Below are positions 12,691 through 25,574 of a DNA stretch of 64,000 bases, one piece after another; position 1 is the stretch's first letter, and the number at the start of each line of letters is the position of its first letter. A program made the position numbers and the translations under genes. The stretch is from the NCBI GenBank assembly GCA_949752795.1, contig OX457062.1, positions 88,959,777-89,023,776 on the forward strand. Direction: 5' to 3'. The notes beneath the pieces are model-generated. The model made no database searches. It was not told where the DNA came from and was given only the letters and a program-made list of their open reading frames with translations. The DNA comes from Hyperoodon ampullatus. Taxonomy: Eukaryota > Chordata > Mammalia > Artiodactyla > Ziphiidae.

Positions 12691-12959
12691 ATTATGATTA
12701 CTAGTAAGAATGAAGGAATCCTTGGGCTAGAAAAAGTCCCATCCTCACCCTCTGGAACTGAAGGAAAACCATTCCATTTATGAAACCATCCCTTTTTATT
12801 CCTCCCGAGAGGAAACCTCACGCTTCCCAGACTCCTGTTCCGATGAATTACAATGTTCATTCACTTCAGACCATCTGCGTCTACCTAATCCACTGTGCCA
12901 GGGTTAAGCCCGCCTGATTTCATTCTGGCCCGGGTCGGGGAGAACTGATCACTACCCGT

Positions 12960-13095
12960 TATTTCTTAGTCATCTCTTTCATTAAATCAGACTTTTCCTG
13001 ATCCGTTGCCATGTGCCGGGCACTGTGCTTAGGGCTAAGGATGCTGAGCCTAAAAAGGCACTATCCTCGCCCTTCTGTTGCTCAGTCTAGAGGCC
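12960..13095 (-). repeat. L2 LINE fragment, antisense
   Basis: Contains catgtgccgggcactgtgct followed by a diverged version of the block that ends in the stock phrase for the L2 3' region read in reverse. Confidence 0.5.
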
Positions 13096-15429
13096 AGGAG
13101 TTCCTGGGGTGCAATCTGGACTTCTCCCTAAGAAACACACCCCTTCCCAGGAAATGTTTCATTGTGTAGCAGTGTTCCCTAATTCTTTGTTCTCCTGAGA
13201 CAGCGGCCTCCACATCCCCATCTGCAGATGACACTGGCCTTCTTTGCTCTGAACTGCCCTTTAAACCAGGATGAATCCAGTCACGTTAATCATTTCCCAT
13301 GGGTGCATTCAGTGTATCTGGTGGATCTGCTACTGATTAGTCCTCAGCCAAAGGCTGCAGCCCCAAAGTCTACGTGGAGAAGACCCCATCATCTTGCTGT
13401 TCTAAAATAGGCATCTAGGACCCTGACCCCACCATCGGTCCCATGCCATGTGACAAGGAAGGTCGCAGTCTGGTGGCTGGTCTAGATCACAAAGTGAATG
13501 ATTCCTGTCCTTTCTATCACATGCTTTCATCTCTTCCCTAATAGCCTGGTGGATCTGGCTTGGTGGCGTTTTCCCAAGAGGATGCCATTGGTTCCTGCTT
13601 CCCCCCGGCTCTCTCTCTGGTCAGTATGTTTGACCACACCCATCCTCCCCACCTGTGTTTCCAGATTCTCCTCCCCTCCCCCACTTTGGCCCCTGGCCTG
13701 CTTCCTCATGTGGAAACAATGACCTCTAATTTAGCTCTGCAATATCTCTCCCAAGAACACCCCAAATTTTCATATATGGACAGCTAGCTAATTCTCACTT
13801 CACTGATCCCCCAGCCTGCTCTTTCTTGAAAAGATCCCAGTGGCTTCTCCCCGCTTCTCAGTAAAGACTCAGTCAGAGAGCCCTCTCACTTAATAAATTT
13901 CTGCAGTGTGCTTATTAGTGCCTTGTAATGTAGCCGCCTAAATAATTAAGACTAACCCACAAGTGTCAAATTAAATGAGCCAAATACATTGAGAAATTTT
14001 CTGGTCCTCCATTTCTTTTATTAATCAGGTTTTTTTTTAAACTTCTTTTCCTGCTCATTTGCAAAAATCAAACATGGTCAGTGAGACTCTTGCTTATAAT
14101 AACCGTGCGTACGTGCAGCCTCTTTCCTTGGGCGATTCCCCCTGGGGGCATATTATAGATGACATAAGACAGGGTGCGTTGCAGTGGCAGAGACAGCCAG
14201 CCCAGATAGCACAGAGTCAACAGGTTGTCCACGGTCTCGAAATCTTTAGGAGAATCGTGCTTCTTTCATTTCCTTGAGAGTCGAGGGGACTGTCCAGGAA
14301 GCCCAACACGAACACTGGCCAAAATCCATCCAGCATCTTCTGCCCTCCACCCCTCAGTGCTCACCTGGGCTCGTTCCTGGGCTCAATGCAAGAACCCAGA
14401 CTCCCTTTCTCATTAGGAGCTGCTACTGATGTGCTTCAGATGAGCCTAAGAAGTCAGTGGAAAATATAATAGGAATTGTATCATTCTGGTGATGAACACA
14501 ATATGCGTGCAATTATAATGGGCTGGTTAACTCTGCCTGTCGTCAGCATGTTGAGGTTTCAATACAGCGCCAGGCAAGAGGCTATTGTCTGCTGGAGCTC
14601 AGAGCCTCCCCACAGCTTGGGCTTCCGCTGGCCCCCTCCTGGCATGCCGCATTCCTGCCTCTTGAAGGTGGTTGTTAGAAAGGATCCACAAATATAGTAA
14701 GTAAACATCAAAGGGGCTTTGATCCCCACGGCTTTCAACAGAGCAGGAGCCCCTGAAGAAAGGGCCAAGGTCTTGGATGAGGGAACTTAACATCGTCAAT
14801 TTGAGCGCCTGAGATGTAAGGCTGTTTGAAGTGAGGGCGTTTTGGCCGTGCCTTCAGACAAGCAAGCGTGGAGGGAAAGGAAGAGAAGTGGGTGCCTTTG
14901 GAGAAGGCGCGCTCAGATCTGCTTCTCTGCTCTTTACTGATAGTCAATAAGCCCCTTTAAAGAATCAGGAGATCAAAGCCTGCGACCTCCCTGGGCCATG
15001 GCTTCTGCCACCACCCACCACACTTTGTTTTCCTCTGGGGCTGGAGCCCCTGAGCTCGACTTAGCCGTGTCTCTTGGGCCCTTTCATTCTGCTGCCCAGA
15101 GAGGCTGGGCCTGGGCCACAGAGGTGGGTGGAGGGATAAGGGGGAGGACGAGCCCAGCCTCTCTATGCTCTGACAGCCTAGATGCAGACTGTCTAGGGCT
15201 CAGAGAAACACCCAGTGTCGTGGGAGAAGCTGCTGTGACACACCCCTCAGGGGGATCCTCCTTCTCTAAGAAACCGATGGAGAGAGTATCTGGGTGTCCA
15301 GAAAGCTAGCAAAGCCTGGAAGGAGCTGCAGGCACATCCCCACCTCCAGAAATCATACCCCTTATCCATTTACCCAGTTTATGGCAGCTGCCACATTTGT
15401 ATGACTCCAAAGCAAAGAGGGAGGGGCGG

Positions 15430-15560
15430 GGAGTCTACGATAATCATGGGAAGTCATTTAACATCTTTGAACTTCAATTTTCTCATCTGCGTAATGTGAA
15501 TAGTAATAACCGATCTGCCTACCTCGTGCAGCTGTTGTGAGGGTCAAAAGAGAAACTTGG
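15430..15560 (+). repeat. MIR SINE fragment
   Basis: Has aagtcatttaacatctttga, then ttctcatctgcgtaatgtga and a tail with gctgttgtgagggtcaaaag. It ends 430 bp before the 32-bp minisatellite. Confidence 0.65.
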
Positions 15561-15988
15561 TGTGGAATTGCTTCAAAGCCCACAAGTGCTGAAGACAGGT
15601 GAGCAGCAAAGGATAAATACCAGAGAGGAAATATTGCCCAGTTGGCTCAGGTACTCCAGTCCAACGTTCACACACAATGAGCGCTGATTTACAAAATATC
15701 CTGGGGGAGAAAATGGTCTCTTGCTTTTGCTACCTGGACTTGTTGTTCTAACCTGTTGTTCCATTGGGTCAAAGTCTTGTGGGACCAGAGTCTATGTCTT
15801 ACGTCTCTCAGCCATCCCCACCCCTGTGCTCTACACTGTGTTTACACCTCATAAGTGCTGGATGACAATGCTGAATTGTGCCTGAATATAAGGATGAACA
15901 GGGATCCCCAGCCCCAGAAATTCACTCTCTCCCAAAAGATAGACTACTTCTACCTACATCGTGACCACTGTGTCTTCTTCCAATCCTT

Positions 15989-16594
15989 CCATCCTGGCCC
16001 CTGTGTCTGGTTGTACTGCTCCATCCTGGCCCCTGTGTCTGGTTGTACTGCTCCATCCTGGCCCCTGTGTCTGGTTGTACTTCTCCATCCTGGCCCCTGT
16101 GTCTGGTTGTACTGCTCCATCCTGGACCCTGTGTCTGGTTGTACTGCTCCATCCTGGACCCTGTGTCTGGTTGTACTGCTCCATCCTGGCCCCTGTGTCT
16201 GGTTGTACTGCTCCATCCTGGACCCTGTGTCTGGTTGTACTGCTCCATCCTGGACACTGTCTGGTTGTACTGCTCCATCCTGGACACTGTGTCTGGTTGT
16301 ACTGCTCCATCCTGGACACTGTGTCTGGTTGTACTGCTCCATCCTGGACCCTGTGTCTGGTTGTACTGCTCCATCCTGGACCCTGTGTCTGGTTGTACTG
16401 CTCCATCCTGGACACTGTGTCTGGTTGTACTGCTCCATCCTGGCCCCTGTGTCTGGTTGTACTGCTCCATCCTGGCCCCTGTGTCTGGTTGTACTGCTCC
16501 ATCCTGGACCCTGTGTCTGGTTGTACTGCTCCATCCTGGACACTGTGTCTGGTTGTACTGCTCCATCCTGGACACTGTGTCTGGTTGTACTGCT
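15989..16594. repeat. 32-bp minisatellite, 19 copies
   Basis: Nineteen head-to-tail copies of a 32-bp unit (ccatcctggcccctgtgtct + ggttgtactgct), plus a partial copy to about 16611. Copy 9 (from about 16245) lacks a gt and is 30 bp, which gives the exact total of 606 bp. Units fall into three variants at the bases after cctgg: cccct, accct and acact. They are interspersed, as expected of exchange among copies. Because 32 is not a multiple of 3 and the unit lacks stops, several frames on both strands stay open. This is not coding evidence. Confidence 0.97.
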
Positions 16595-16694
16595 CCATCC
16601 TGGACACCGCTGGCTGGACTCTGCCTCTTCTCTGGCTTGACAACAATCCCAGTGTGATCAGAGCATAGTCCCTATGCCTGGGATACATAGGGCC

Positions 16695-16940
16695 TCGTTA
16701 ACCTACAGAGTAATGGTTGTGAACATGGACTCTGGAGTCAGGCTGCCTGTGTTCAAACTCCTGGCTGTGCCACCTACCAGCTCTTTCATCTAAGGCTGCC
16801 TGCTTAATATGTTTGTAAATGGGGATAACAATGGCACATACCTCATAGGGTTGTTGTGAGGATCAAATGATGAAATTATTGGTCTTAAATTATGTCTGGA
16901 CCATAGTAAGTGCTTTCTAAATATTTGTTAAATAATTAAG
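16695..16940 (+). repeat. MIR SINE
   Basis: A well-preserved near-full-length MIR: catggactctggagtcaggc, tgtaaatggggataacaatg, cctcatagggttgttgtgag and a tail with tagtaagtgctttctaaata. It ends about 100 bp before the KIRREL3 exon at 17042. Confidence 0.85.
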
Positions 16941-17004
16941 TAGCCCTGTTCAGAAGAGCAAAAAGCTTTACATCCCTTGCAAAAGGACCTTCACTGACCC
17001 CTGA

Positions 17005-17124
<120 letters not shown>

Positions 17125-18699
17125 TGAGAACCTGCCCTCTCAGGGGAAATGGGGAGGGAAGAAGTTATGCCCTACAACTATGGTACCAGGAAAGAGAACC
17201 TGGGCCATTTCAGAAAGGACAGTGGACACATCAGTTTGGTTTCCATGAAGCTGTTCAGATAGTAACATGGGGAAGAGTACCTAATGCCTGAAACACTGTA
17301 TGCTGATTCACGAGAATTCTTCATATGCTACCTTCCCTCCCCCCTTTGTGTCCCCTCCTTCTCTTCCTCTCTCTTTGCTTCCTTTTGTTCCTCACCTACC
17401 CACCCAGTGCAATTAAATCTGCTTCTAGTATCTTTTCTAATCCAGACCTCTCTGCCCTTTTCCTTAATCATTCACATTTCTTGGATGCTTATTGAATTAA
17501 TGGCACCTCACAGGGCATTTGGGAGGATACTATAGAAGAAGAAGGCAGAGCTTTTATTCTCAAAGTACTTCCCCTCGAAAAACTGCCCTCTTTTCCAACT
17601 CCATCGGCCCTACCTCTCCCACTTACTCATAGGCCATTCTGCCTTCCTCTAGCACTGGGTCTTTCCTCTGAGGTTTGACTGGCCTGCAGAAGGCTGGAGG
17701 ACGGTATTGACATTGATGTGGAGGCTAGGATGTGAGAGGAGTGCTGTCATTTATGGACCTGCTGTAATAAAGAGCCAATCCCTTCATCCCTAGCCATCTG
17801 TCTCCATGCAGTTAATAAGCCTCTCCATCAGATGCCACAGACTGTTTGTCAGGATTCAAAAGTAGGTAAACAATGGCTGGGGATGCCATTTATTCAATAA
17901 AGTCAGACAAATGAAACCCTGGCTTCTCACCAGCCCAGCTTGCCGTGAGCTGGGCCCCTCCCCACTCAAGGCCCAGGGTCCCTGTAGCCTCATTCCCATT
18001 CCAGGCACGGAAAAGGCAGCTCACCTGTACCATCTCTAGCCCTAAAGTTAGGCCATAGCATAGCTCCCTCTTCCTATGCCCCTCAGCTGGCTCTCCTCCC
18101 AGCCCACAGACCATGACACTCACAACCCCATGTGCTCCCCAGACCTAATGCCTCACCAGCTGTAGGATTGTTGCCAGCACACATCATGCTGACAGTTTGA
18201 CAGCAGTTAAGCCAGCACAATTAAACATAAAGAGTATCACCTCCCCCATTTCCATGCCTGTCTGTGTAAGAAGGCAACAGCCTCAAGAAGCTACTTCCTC
18301 TTTGTCCGAGCTCCGTGGCTGAGCACAGCCAGGGTTGAAGGCTGCATTCTCTGCATCCAACCAGTCAGTATCCCTTCCTGACTTTTCTCTTTCACAGCCT
18401 ACCCCTCCCTTCCCAACACCACCTTCTTGAGAGCCAAGGCAGTAACATCTAATTTGTGGAAACTGACAGCATGCCTCTGTCCACGGTGCTGAATAGACAC
18501 ATTCTCTCACTGGCAACGCTCATTAGAGAAGCTGAAATGAACAGGGGAGCCAAAAAGTCAGGAGTTGGACTGGATTTGAAAGCTCAAGCTCTGAGTGTCT
18601 GACCGCAGTCGAAGGATACTGACTCAAGATCTTGGGGCCTAAAAAAAATCATATCACAAGGCTGATGAACACGACTTGACTCCCCCCAAATGTTCACAA

Positions 18700-18874
18700 G
18701 TGACTTGGGCTGCCATAACAAAATACCATAGACTGAGCGGCTTAAACACAGAAATTTATTTTCTCACAGTTCTGGAGACTAGAAGTCCAAGATCAGGGTG
18801 CCAGCATGGTCAGGTTCTGGTGAGAGCTTTCTTTCTGGTTTGCAGACAGCAACCTTCTCACTGAGTCGTCACAT

Positions 18875-18921
<47 letters not shown>

Positions 18922-19102
18922 GCTCTGGTGTCTCTTCTTACAAAGGCGCTAATCCTATCAGATTAGGGCCCTACTCTTATGACTTTATTTAACCTTAACA
19001 CTTTTGTAAAGGCCGTATCTCCAAATACAGTCACAATTAGGGGTTAGGGTTTCAACATAGGAGCAGGGGTGGGGGGACAGCAGGGGAACACAATTCAATC
19101 CA
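18700..19102 (-). mobile_element. MLT1-type MaLR solo LTR, antisense
   Basis: In reverse: gggctgccataacaaaatac, ctcacagttctggagactag, aaatacagtcacaattaggg, then gggaacacaattcaatcca. Same class as 11990-12366. It contains a GA microsatellite near its middle. Noncoding ancient retroviral-type LTR. Confidence 0.75.
18878..18919. repeat. (GA)n microsatellite
   Basis: About 21 uninterrupted GA units, lying inside the MLT1 LTR. Purine-only on this strand. Confidence 0.97.
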
Positions 19103-20646
19103 TATTTTTGCCATAGCAGAAATGTACGATGGTAATACTCTGAACCAGAGGTTAGGAAAATGCTAAGAAAAATAAAGGCAGCCTTAATGTCTCCTTAGAT
19201 TTTGTTCAAGTAAAGAAGGAAGGAAGAAAATCAGGGAGGACTAGAGGAGGACTTGGAAGCAAGACCAGCACCTGATGACTTCTGAGGACAGTTAGCCTTA
19301 CTTTGTGCAACAACGAAGCTGAGGCGGCCTTTTAAACTCTTTCTTTCTTGTTAAAAAGGGAAGATGCCAGAACAACGCCTCTTCTCTCTGAGTTCCCCCT
19401 TCAAACACACACAATCCATATAAATGGGTTATTCCTTTCCACTGATTGTGGTTCTACCTGGTTAGGAATGCTCTACCCCCATCTATACCCTCCGCCAGTG
19501 AAGACAAACTGAGAATCAAGCAGGAGAAGGCAACAGAGGCATCAGCAATAGCCAGGAGGTAACAGAGCGGCTAACCCCCCCAGCCCTGCCTTCCCCTCTG
19601 CCTGTGGTTCTCGCCCCTCCCAAATGCCCCCCACACACACACATTCAGGCTCACACACAACAGCACATACAGTAGCTGCTGCTGCTTCTGGGTAAACAAG
19701 GAGACAAGGGGGTGGTAAGCAAGTGAAACCACCGTGTGTGAGGAGTTACAAATCTCAGCTAACAAAGAGGAGACAGGATAGGAGGCGGGTGAGTCACTGG
19801 GGCAGAAGGAGAGATGCCGGGGGTGGGTAAGCTTTGGCTCTGGAGGGGTGGGAGGCTGGAGGATGGGAGGTGGGAGAGGCCTGGAAAGGAAAAGAATGTC
19901 TCTCTGCTCCCACTCCAGCCAGGCTGACTACCCCAAGTGCCATATTATACATTTTTGTCTCTCTCTAAAGCTCACATGCCCAAACTCCAACACGTTTGCA
20001 CATAAGAAAAAAGCACCAGCAAGCATGGGGAGCTGCTTTATGGTTTATAATTATCTTGTTCCAATACTCAAAGTGATTCTAACTTCTACATATTAATAAT
20101 TGAACTGGAATAGCAGCTATGACATAGATCAAGAAACAGACATCCCTGTCCAAGCTGCACTACACTCCTTGCTATAAATTGAACAATTGGTAAAATAGTT
20201 TTAAAAATTATAATTTTTTTCTCCCGGGTGTTGTTGGAATTAGTGAGATACTGGAACAGTTAGCTGCCTCTTCCATCAAAGATAAGGTAGTGAGCATTAT
20301 ATTTGCAATTTAGAATAAAAGTAAAAGACCAACTAGTTCTGTATTAAAGCATGTTTGTTCTGTTTAACAGTATCTAACAGGGTGTCTGTCACCCGGGGAA
20401 AAGTCATCCCCTATTTCATTTGTTTCCTTGTTAATTTGGTATCTTTTTATTTTCTTTTCCTTCCACTCTCCCCTCTTCACTACACTCCCCCAAAAAATAG
20501 CAGCTTGAGAAGAAGCAAGAGAAAAATAATGAATGAACAGGAACTTTATAGATCTGGGGTTTATCATAAGCTAGAGTAAACGCAACTGGTACCGTTAAAC
20601 TACAAAAAGCAATACAAAGAAAACACTATTCAAAGATCATTTAAGG

Positions 20647-20862
20647 GGCTTCCCTGGTGGCGCAGTGGTTGAGAGTCCGCCTGCCGATGCAGGGAACACG
20701 GTTTCGTGCCCCGGTCTGGGAAGATCCCACATGCCGCGGAGCGGCTGGGCCCGTGAGCCATGGCCGCTGAGCCTGCGCGTCCGGAGCCTGTGCTCCGCAA
20801 CGGGAGAAGCCACAACGGTGAGAGGCCTGCGTACCGCAAAAAAAAAAAAAAAAAAAAAAAAA
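20647..20862 (+). mobile_element. Young CHR SINE, sense
   Basis: Full-length, close to consensus, ending gcctgcgtaccgc plus an A-run of about 25. Target-site duplication atcatttaagg at 20636-20646 and 20863-20873. Confidence 0.93.
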
Positions 20863-21171
20863 ATCATTTAAGGAGGCATGTGATAGTTAATGAGAGGTCT
20901 GCTCTATTTAGGAGCATGTAATAACTTCTCGGGTAGAATCTGCAGCATTTGCAGGAATGGAGGTGGTTGTTAAAATGTGTGTTCTTTCCTGTTTGGACTC
21001 AACACATCTGAGGCATCAAATGCAGATATGGACAAAAATCAATGAAGGGCTGACAAGAAAGGTGCAAATAAAGACAGACTAGGCATGGGACTATTAGATT
21101 TGTTTGACATAATTGTCTTCATGTGATTAAGTACATGGTGCTTTAAGTAGAACCTGCTGGAAGGAGATCAT

Positions 21172-21310
21172 TTATTTATTCATCAAACTTTCAAAGAATA
21201 CCCGCCATAAAAATCATACCAATTTTTCATAGTAAGTGCCAGCCACTGTTCTAAGCACTGGAGCTTTATAAGTAAATAAGACATAGCCCCTGCCCTCACG
21301 CTCCCAGTAA
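21172..21310 (-). repeat. L2 LINE fragment, antisense
   Basis: Starts ttatttattcatcaaactt and continues gccactgttctaagcactgg to acatagcccctgccctcacg, the L2 3' end read in reverse. Confidence 0.6.
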
Positions 21311-21344
21311 AAACACACAGGCGCATCTCGGTGTTCCTGTCACC

Positions 21345-21600
21345 TCCACAGGAGGTCCTGCCAGACCACCTTACCTAAACCAGATACCCCTCTTCCCCCC
21401 ACCATTGTGCTCTGTTGTGACAACCAGCCTATTTACTTTGTGGCGCTTACTCTAACTGGTGATTATTCATTAGACTGTCCCCCCTAAGAGTTAGCTTCAG
21501 GAAGGCAAAGGTCCTGCTTCCTCATTTCCTTGCCAGTCCCTGGGCCTTAGCCCCGTGTCTCGCACATAGGGAGTAATCAATTTCAACTTAAGTAATTAAT
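21345..21600 (+). repeat. L2 LINE 3' end
   Basis: Diverged L2 3' UTR: cctccacaggaggtcctgcc, then a region with tagcttcaggaaggcaaagg and gtctcgcacatagggagtaa before an AT-rich end. It lies opposite in orientation to the preceding L2 piece. Confidence 0.55.
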
Positions 21601-22199
21601 TAGTGCCAGGAGTGACAATGGAGGAATACCCAAAGCCACCCACAAGGGTAAGGTGGGTCTGGAGAAGGAGCTCAGGAGGCAGAGCGTCCTGACGTACAGC
21701 ACGAGTCTCCACATCCCCAGCAATTCCATAAAGCCTTACCTCTCAGCTTCTCTTCCGAGGCCAGTGCTACAGTTCCTCCTGGGAGGCTAGGACCCGGGCA
21801 TGTCAGCCAAGAGGAGGGCTAGGAGGCGAGGCCACCAGTGGTGTTGTCCATCCTTTACCCACCTGCCCTCCTTCCTCACCCCTCCTACTGCAGGGTCACC
21901 TTGTCATCTGGGGCATCACTAGGCAGGTATTTCCCATCAGATATGCAAGGGGAACTGCTCTAACATGACACACATACCCCCCATTCCCTCTCCTCTTTCC
22001 ATCCTGCCCCGATTACCTGATTACCCATTTCTCCTGAAGAGCCCAGAACCACTCACCTGCTCAATGCACATTGCTTACCCGGGGCGGATCCTATCCAAGG
22101 GCAGAATAGGAAGCTCTCACGTGGTGTCAGATGAGGGGCTCTGCTTGCATCTCAGAAAGCCCAGTATTCCTCTGTGTTAGAACCGTGAGCAACTCTAGC

Positions 22200-22335
22200 G
22201 ACTGTAGCACAACCCACCCACCCAGGGAGATCTGAGAGCATGGAGGGACTCGCCCAGGGTCAGTAGGAAGTTGCTGGAAGAGCCAGGACTACAACCCAGC
22301 TCTCCTGACATCCAGTCCAGCCCTCGTTGAATTCG
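22200..22335 (-). repeat. MIR-like fragment, antisense
   Basis: Contains gactcgcccagggtcagtag, then agccaggactacaacccagc, the reverse-MIR order (core before the box that reads gaacccag). Confidence 0.45.
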
Positions 22336-24279
22336 GAAAGAGGAGGCTGAGGCCATGATCGGAGGGGAAGCCCCTAAGGCTTTGACTTGAAAATACAGAG
22401 AAAGTGGAAAGGGCAGGAGAAAACGGGGGCAGAAGACAGGAGACTCCCCACCTGATGTGGGAGAAAATCAGGAAAGACATGGGGAGGGAGACACAGCCCA
22501 GGGAAGACCTTTTCTTTCTATGGAACAAGAAAAGACTACCGGGCCCTAGGACTCTTGAAGGGGGAAATGAGGAAGAGGATGCTTAAAGGAGGAGAGGAGA
22601 AGCCGCGAAGCCCTGGTCTCCCTGCCCGGGCATCCCTTCAAGGCCAAGGTGGGCCTGCCCATGAGGCTCTCGTCCTCCCTCCTCCGGCTGCGCATCTGGT
22701 GGGCGGCAGAGTCCCCAGACCTTCAGAATCACAGGGACCGGCTGCTTCTCCTGGCTCAGTGAAGGGAAAGCAGATATGCCTCCCAGCACTGTCACTTTCA
22801 TCTTCCCAGAAAGAAACAAATGCAAGTGATTAGCAAAGGCAGCTTCTGTTCACTGGGGGTGGGCCACTGCGGGAGGGGCGGGAGGGGCTGGAGGGGCCGA
22901 GGAAGGAGAAGGCCTGCTCCACGGCCACTGGTCCACACAGGCTCAGGCTGCAGCACAGCCCCTGGGGGCACATCATCCTAGGCCAGGCTCTGCGTGCCAA
23001 CGTCCTTGCCTCTCAGCCTGTGAGGGAGACAGAGCCCTGGAGGATGAGAATCCAGGCATCTTGAGCAGCTCGGAAGTTCTTTGGGATGGCAGGGGCACCC
23101 ATCCTCTCTTCCTGCTAAGGATTCCTGTTCCCTAATCCTTAAGAATGAGTCTAACACGTCCACTGCTCCCCGTCTGTCCCCTCACAGAGTGCTAAGGAGT
23201 AAAGGTGCTCCATGGGCATGTGTATGGCCTGGGGCAAATCCCTAAACCCCGGGATGATAGATAACCTCCTTGTGGGCAAAACTGGGTAATGTTGGATATG
23301 ATCTCCGTTCAGTCTTTGAAATGTGATGATTCAAAAATCTATCCCAGCTCTCAACACCCTGCCACACTCTCTTCTCACCCCCAACCACATAATTTTAAAT
23401 GCTTTGGTCACCAAAGGAACCAGCACTAGGAAATTCAGCAGCCTCAGAGGCAGATGTGTGTCTGTTTCTGTCTGTCCTTAGAGAATGAATTCGGGCCCAT
23501 GTCAGCTGTACCCTGGGTGGCTGGGAGGCCATCGAGCTGGCCTGCAGGACAACCTGCATTTTTTTTTTTTTTTTTTTGGCGGCGTGCGCAGGAGTCTGGT
23601 GGTCTGGACTTGGCCCAGGGACCTGACCCAAGGGAGGGTGGGTCGGCTGACACTCGAGCTCCTGGCCCTCTGCCTGTCGTACCCCAGAGTCTGGCTCATG
23701 CTGAGGGCCCACCATCGTTTTCCTGAGACAGTCCCTTCACCGCCTGCCAGGGCACCCCGGATACTGGCTAATCCTGTCATTTTGTTAGTTGGAGCTTTTG
23801 GGTACATTTCGTCTTGTTTCATTTTTCTTACTGATGTGTTTTCTTCCACTGGGGCTGCAAAGCTTATTATTTGTATAACGTCCCTGTTTATTATTTATGG
23901 CAAGACTCAGATTTCCAGGGCGCTTTATGATTGTTATTTAATTAGCTCGGCGCCTTGGAACAAGGAACCCACCATTTCCATTCTCCTGCCTCCAGCTGAT
24001 GGTGGATTTCGGAGCTCTTCTCCAGACCTGTTCCTCCAGCCACCAGCCCTACCTGCTGCTCTAAGGTGAGCTGGGGGCCAGCTAGACCACAGACCCTACC
24101 AAGCTCCTTTTCAGACTTCAGTTTCCCTCACACCCCTATCCAATCCTCCTCAAGACCTAGAAATGTTACCTCCCAACTGTCTCTCGAATTCGTCCACCTC
24201 TGCCCATCTGACGGCCAGCGCCCTTACCCATCGCCAATGCCCCCTGACCAGGACTGCAGCTGTGCTCTCCTAACTGGTT

Positions 24280-24920
24280 CCTTGTGTCAATCAAGCTCAG
24301 CCCCTTCCCTCCCAGTTCTTCTTCCATCCTTTAGCCACAGCAATAGTTCAAAATGCAAATCTGAAAATGTCACTTTCCTCTTGAAAATATTTCAATAGCT
24401 TTCTATTGCCAGTAGGGAAAATACCCAAACCCTCAGCATGTTTTATAAGGCTCTCTGTGACCTAGTTCCTACCAACCCCTTTGGCCCCATGTTGCCCCCT
24501 TAATACTCTGTACTCCAGTCACATCAGCATGCTTTTGGCTCCTCCAACAGGGCATATTCCCAGTGGCCATACAGCCTTTGTCTACACTGGCCTCTCCTCT
24601 TAGGATACTGGCCGCGCTCGCCACACCCCATCCGCAAACCTTCACATAGTGACGCCTGCTCAACTTTCAGATCTCAGCTGAAGTGTCACTTCTCCAGTGA
24701 AGCATCCTCAGACCCACCCCTCCCCAGTCTCGATCAAGTTTCTGTGTTACATGCTCTCATATTTCGTTCCTTCCAAGGGTTTAGCTCAGTCTGTACATAG
24801 AAGTTCATTTTGCAATTATTTAGCTCAGACCTGTTTCCCTTCCCAGTCTGCTTGGTCTCCATTATCTCCCAGGATAATGTTTCATGGCATCATGTTTGCA
24901 CAAAGTAGACAATGAAAGAA
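24280..24920 (+). repeat. L2 LINE fragment (3' region)
   Basis: Long diverged L2: agttcaaaatgcaaatctga, agctttctattgccagtagg, aggctctctgtgacctagtt, then agatctcagctgaagtgtca and tctccagtgaagcatcctca, in the L2 order. Confidence 0.65.
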
Positions 24921-25574
24921 GAGCAAGGACAGTGAACTTTTCTGCCCCTGGGCAGTGGCGCCCAAGATGCTGGGACTGGGCAACTTGAGAATCACAGAAG
25001 AAACATTAGACTTCCATTTTTATTTTAGGCATTCAAGCTTTGCTGCCTAGAGCTTATGTTTACTTTATAGGTAAAGAACTCTCATTTTCTTGGACCACTT
25101 CTGGGGAGGGGTGGACCATGTTTTGAAAGAGACAAGAAGCAAGGACCTCTGGAGAAAAGGAAGGGAAGTAGGTTTTTTTGATACAGGGGTATGTTTTGAC
25201 ATGAAACATATCCCTATGAGCCCAGTACTGTGCCGGGTGCAGGAGCTTCAGAGGCCGGATACAGCCTCCATCCTCAGGAACTTCATCCTCCACTTGGAGA
25301 GATTAGACATATTTCACGTCAAGTTGATTTTGGGGTTGTTTTGTTTTTGTTTTTTCTCTTTAGCCTTGTGGTTAGTATGCTTAATGGTTAAGCACTGTGG
25401 CTTGGGAGACACAGAAATTTAGGTATCGTCAGAGCAGGTTTAGAACCATATCATCAGAGATTCTCAAGGCCAGAAGGGACCCAAGGTCATCTAGTCTACA
25501 CCCTCTTCTGATGGCTCAATATCCCTGCCAAGTACCAATCCACTTAAATACTTTTGAATACTGTGGTGCTGCGT

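Noticed and set aside
15989..16594. Regular 32-bp direct repeats resembling a CRISPR array
   Set aside because: Copies abut with no spacers, and the genome is mammalian.
15855..16688. Long stop-free frames (up to 261 codons) on both strands over 15.9-16.7 kb
   Set aside because: They are produced by the 32-bp minisatellite. The unit has no stops in several frames and its length is not a multiple of 3, so the same peptide rotates through frames on both strands. There is no splice, start or family evidence.
19035..19055. Telomere-like ttaggggttaggg words
   Set aside because: Only two imperfect units, explained by the MLT1 LTR in which they lie.
20647..20862. tRNA-like A/B box in the SINE heads
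   Set aside because: The CHR head is descended from a tRNA, but the cloverleaf is not preserved and the sequence is a dispersed repeat.
23561..23580. T-run at 23.56 kb as a possible antisense SINE
   Set aside because: The sequence after it (ggcggcgtgcgcaggagtct) does not match a SINE body and no target-site duplication is visible.
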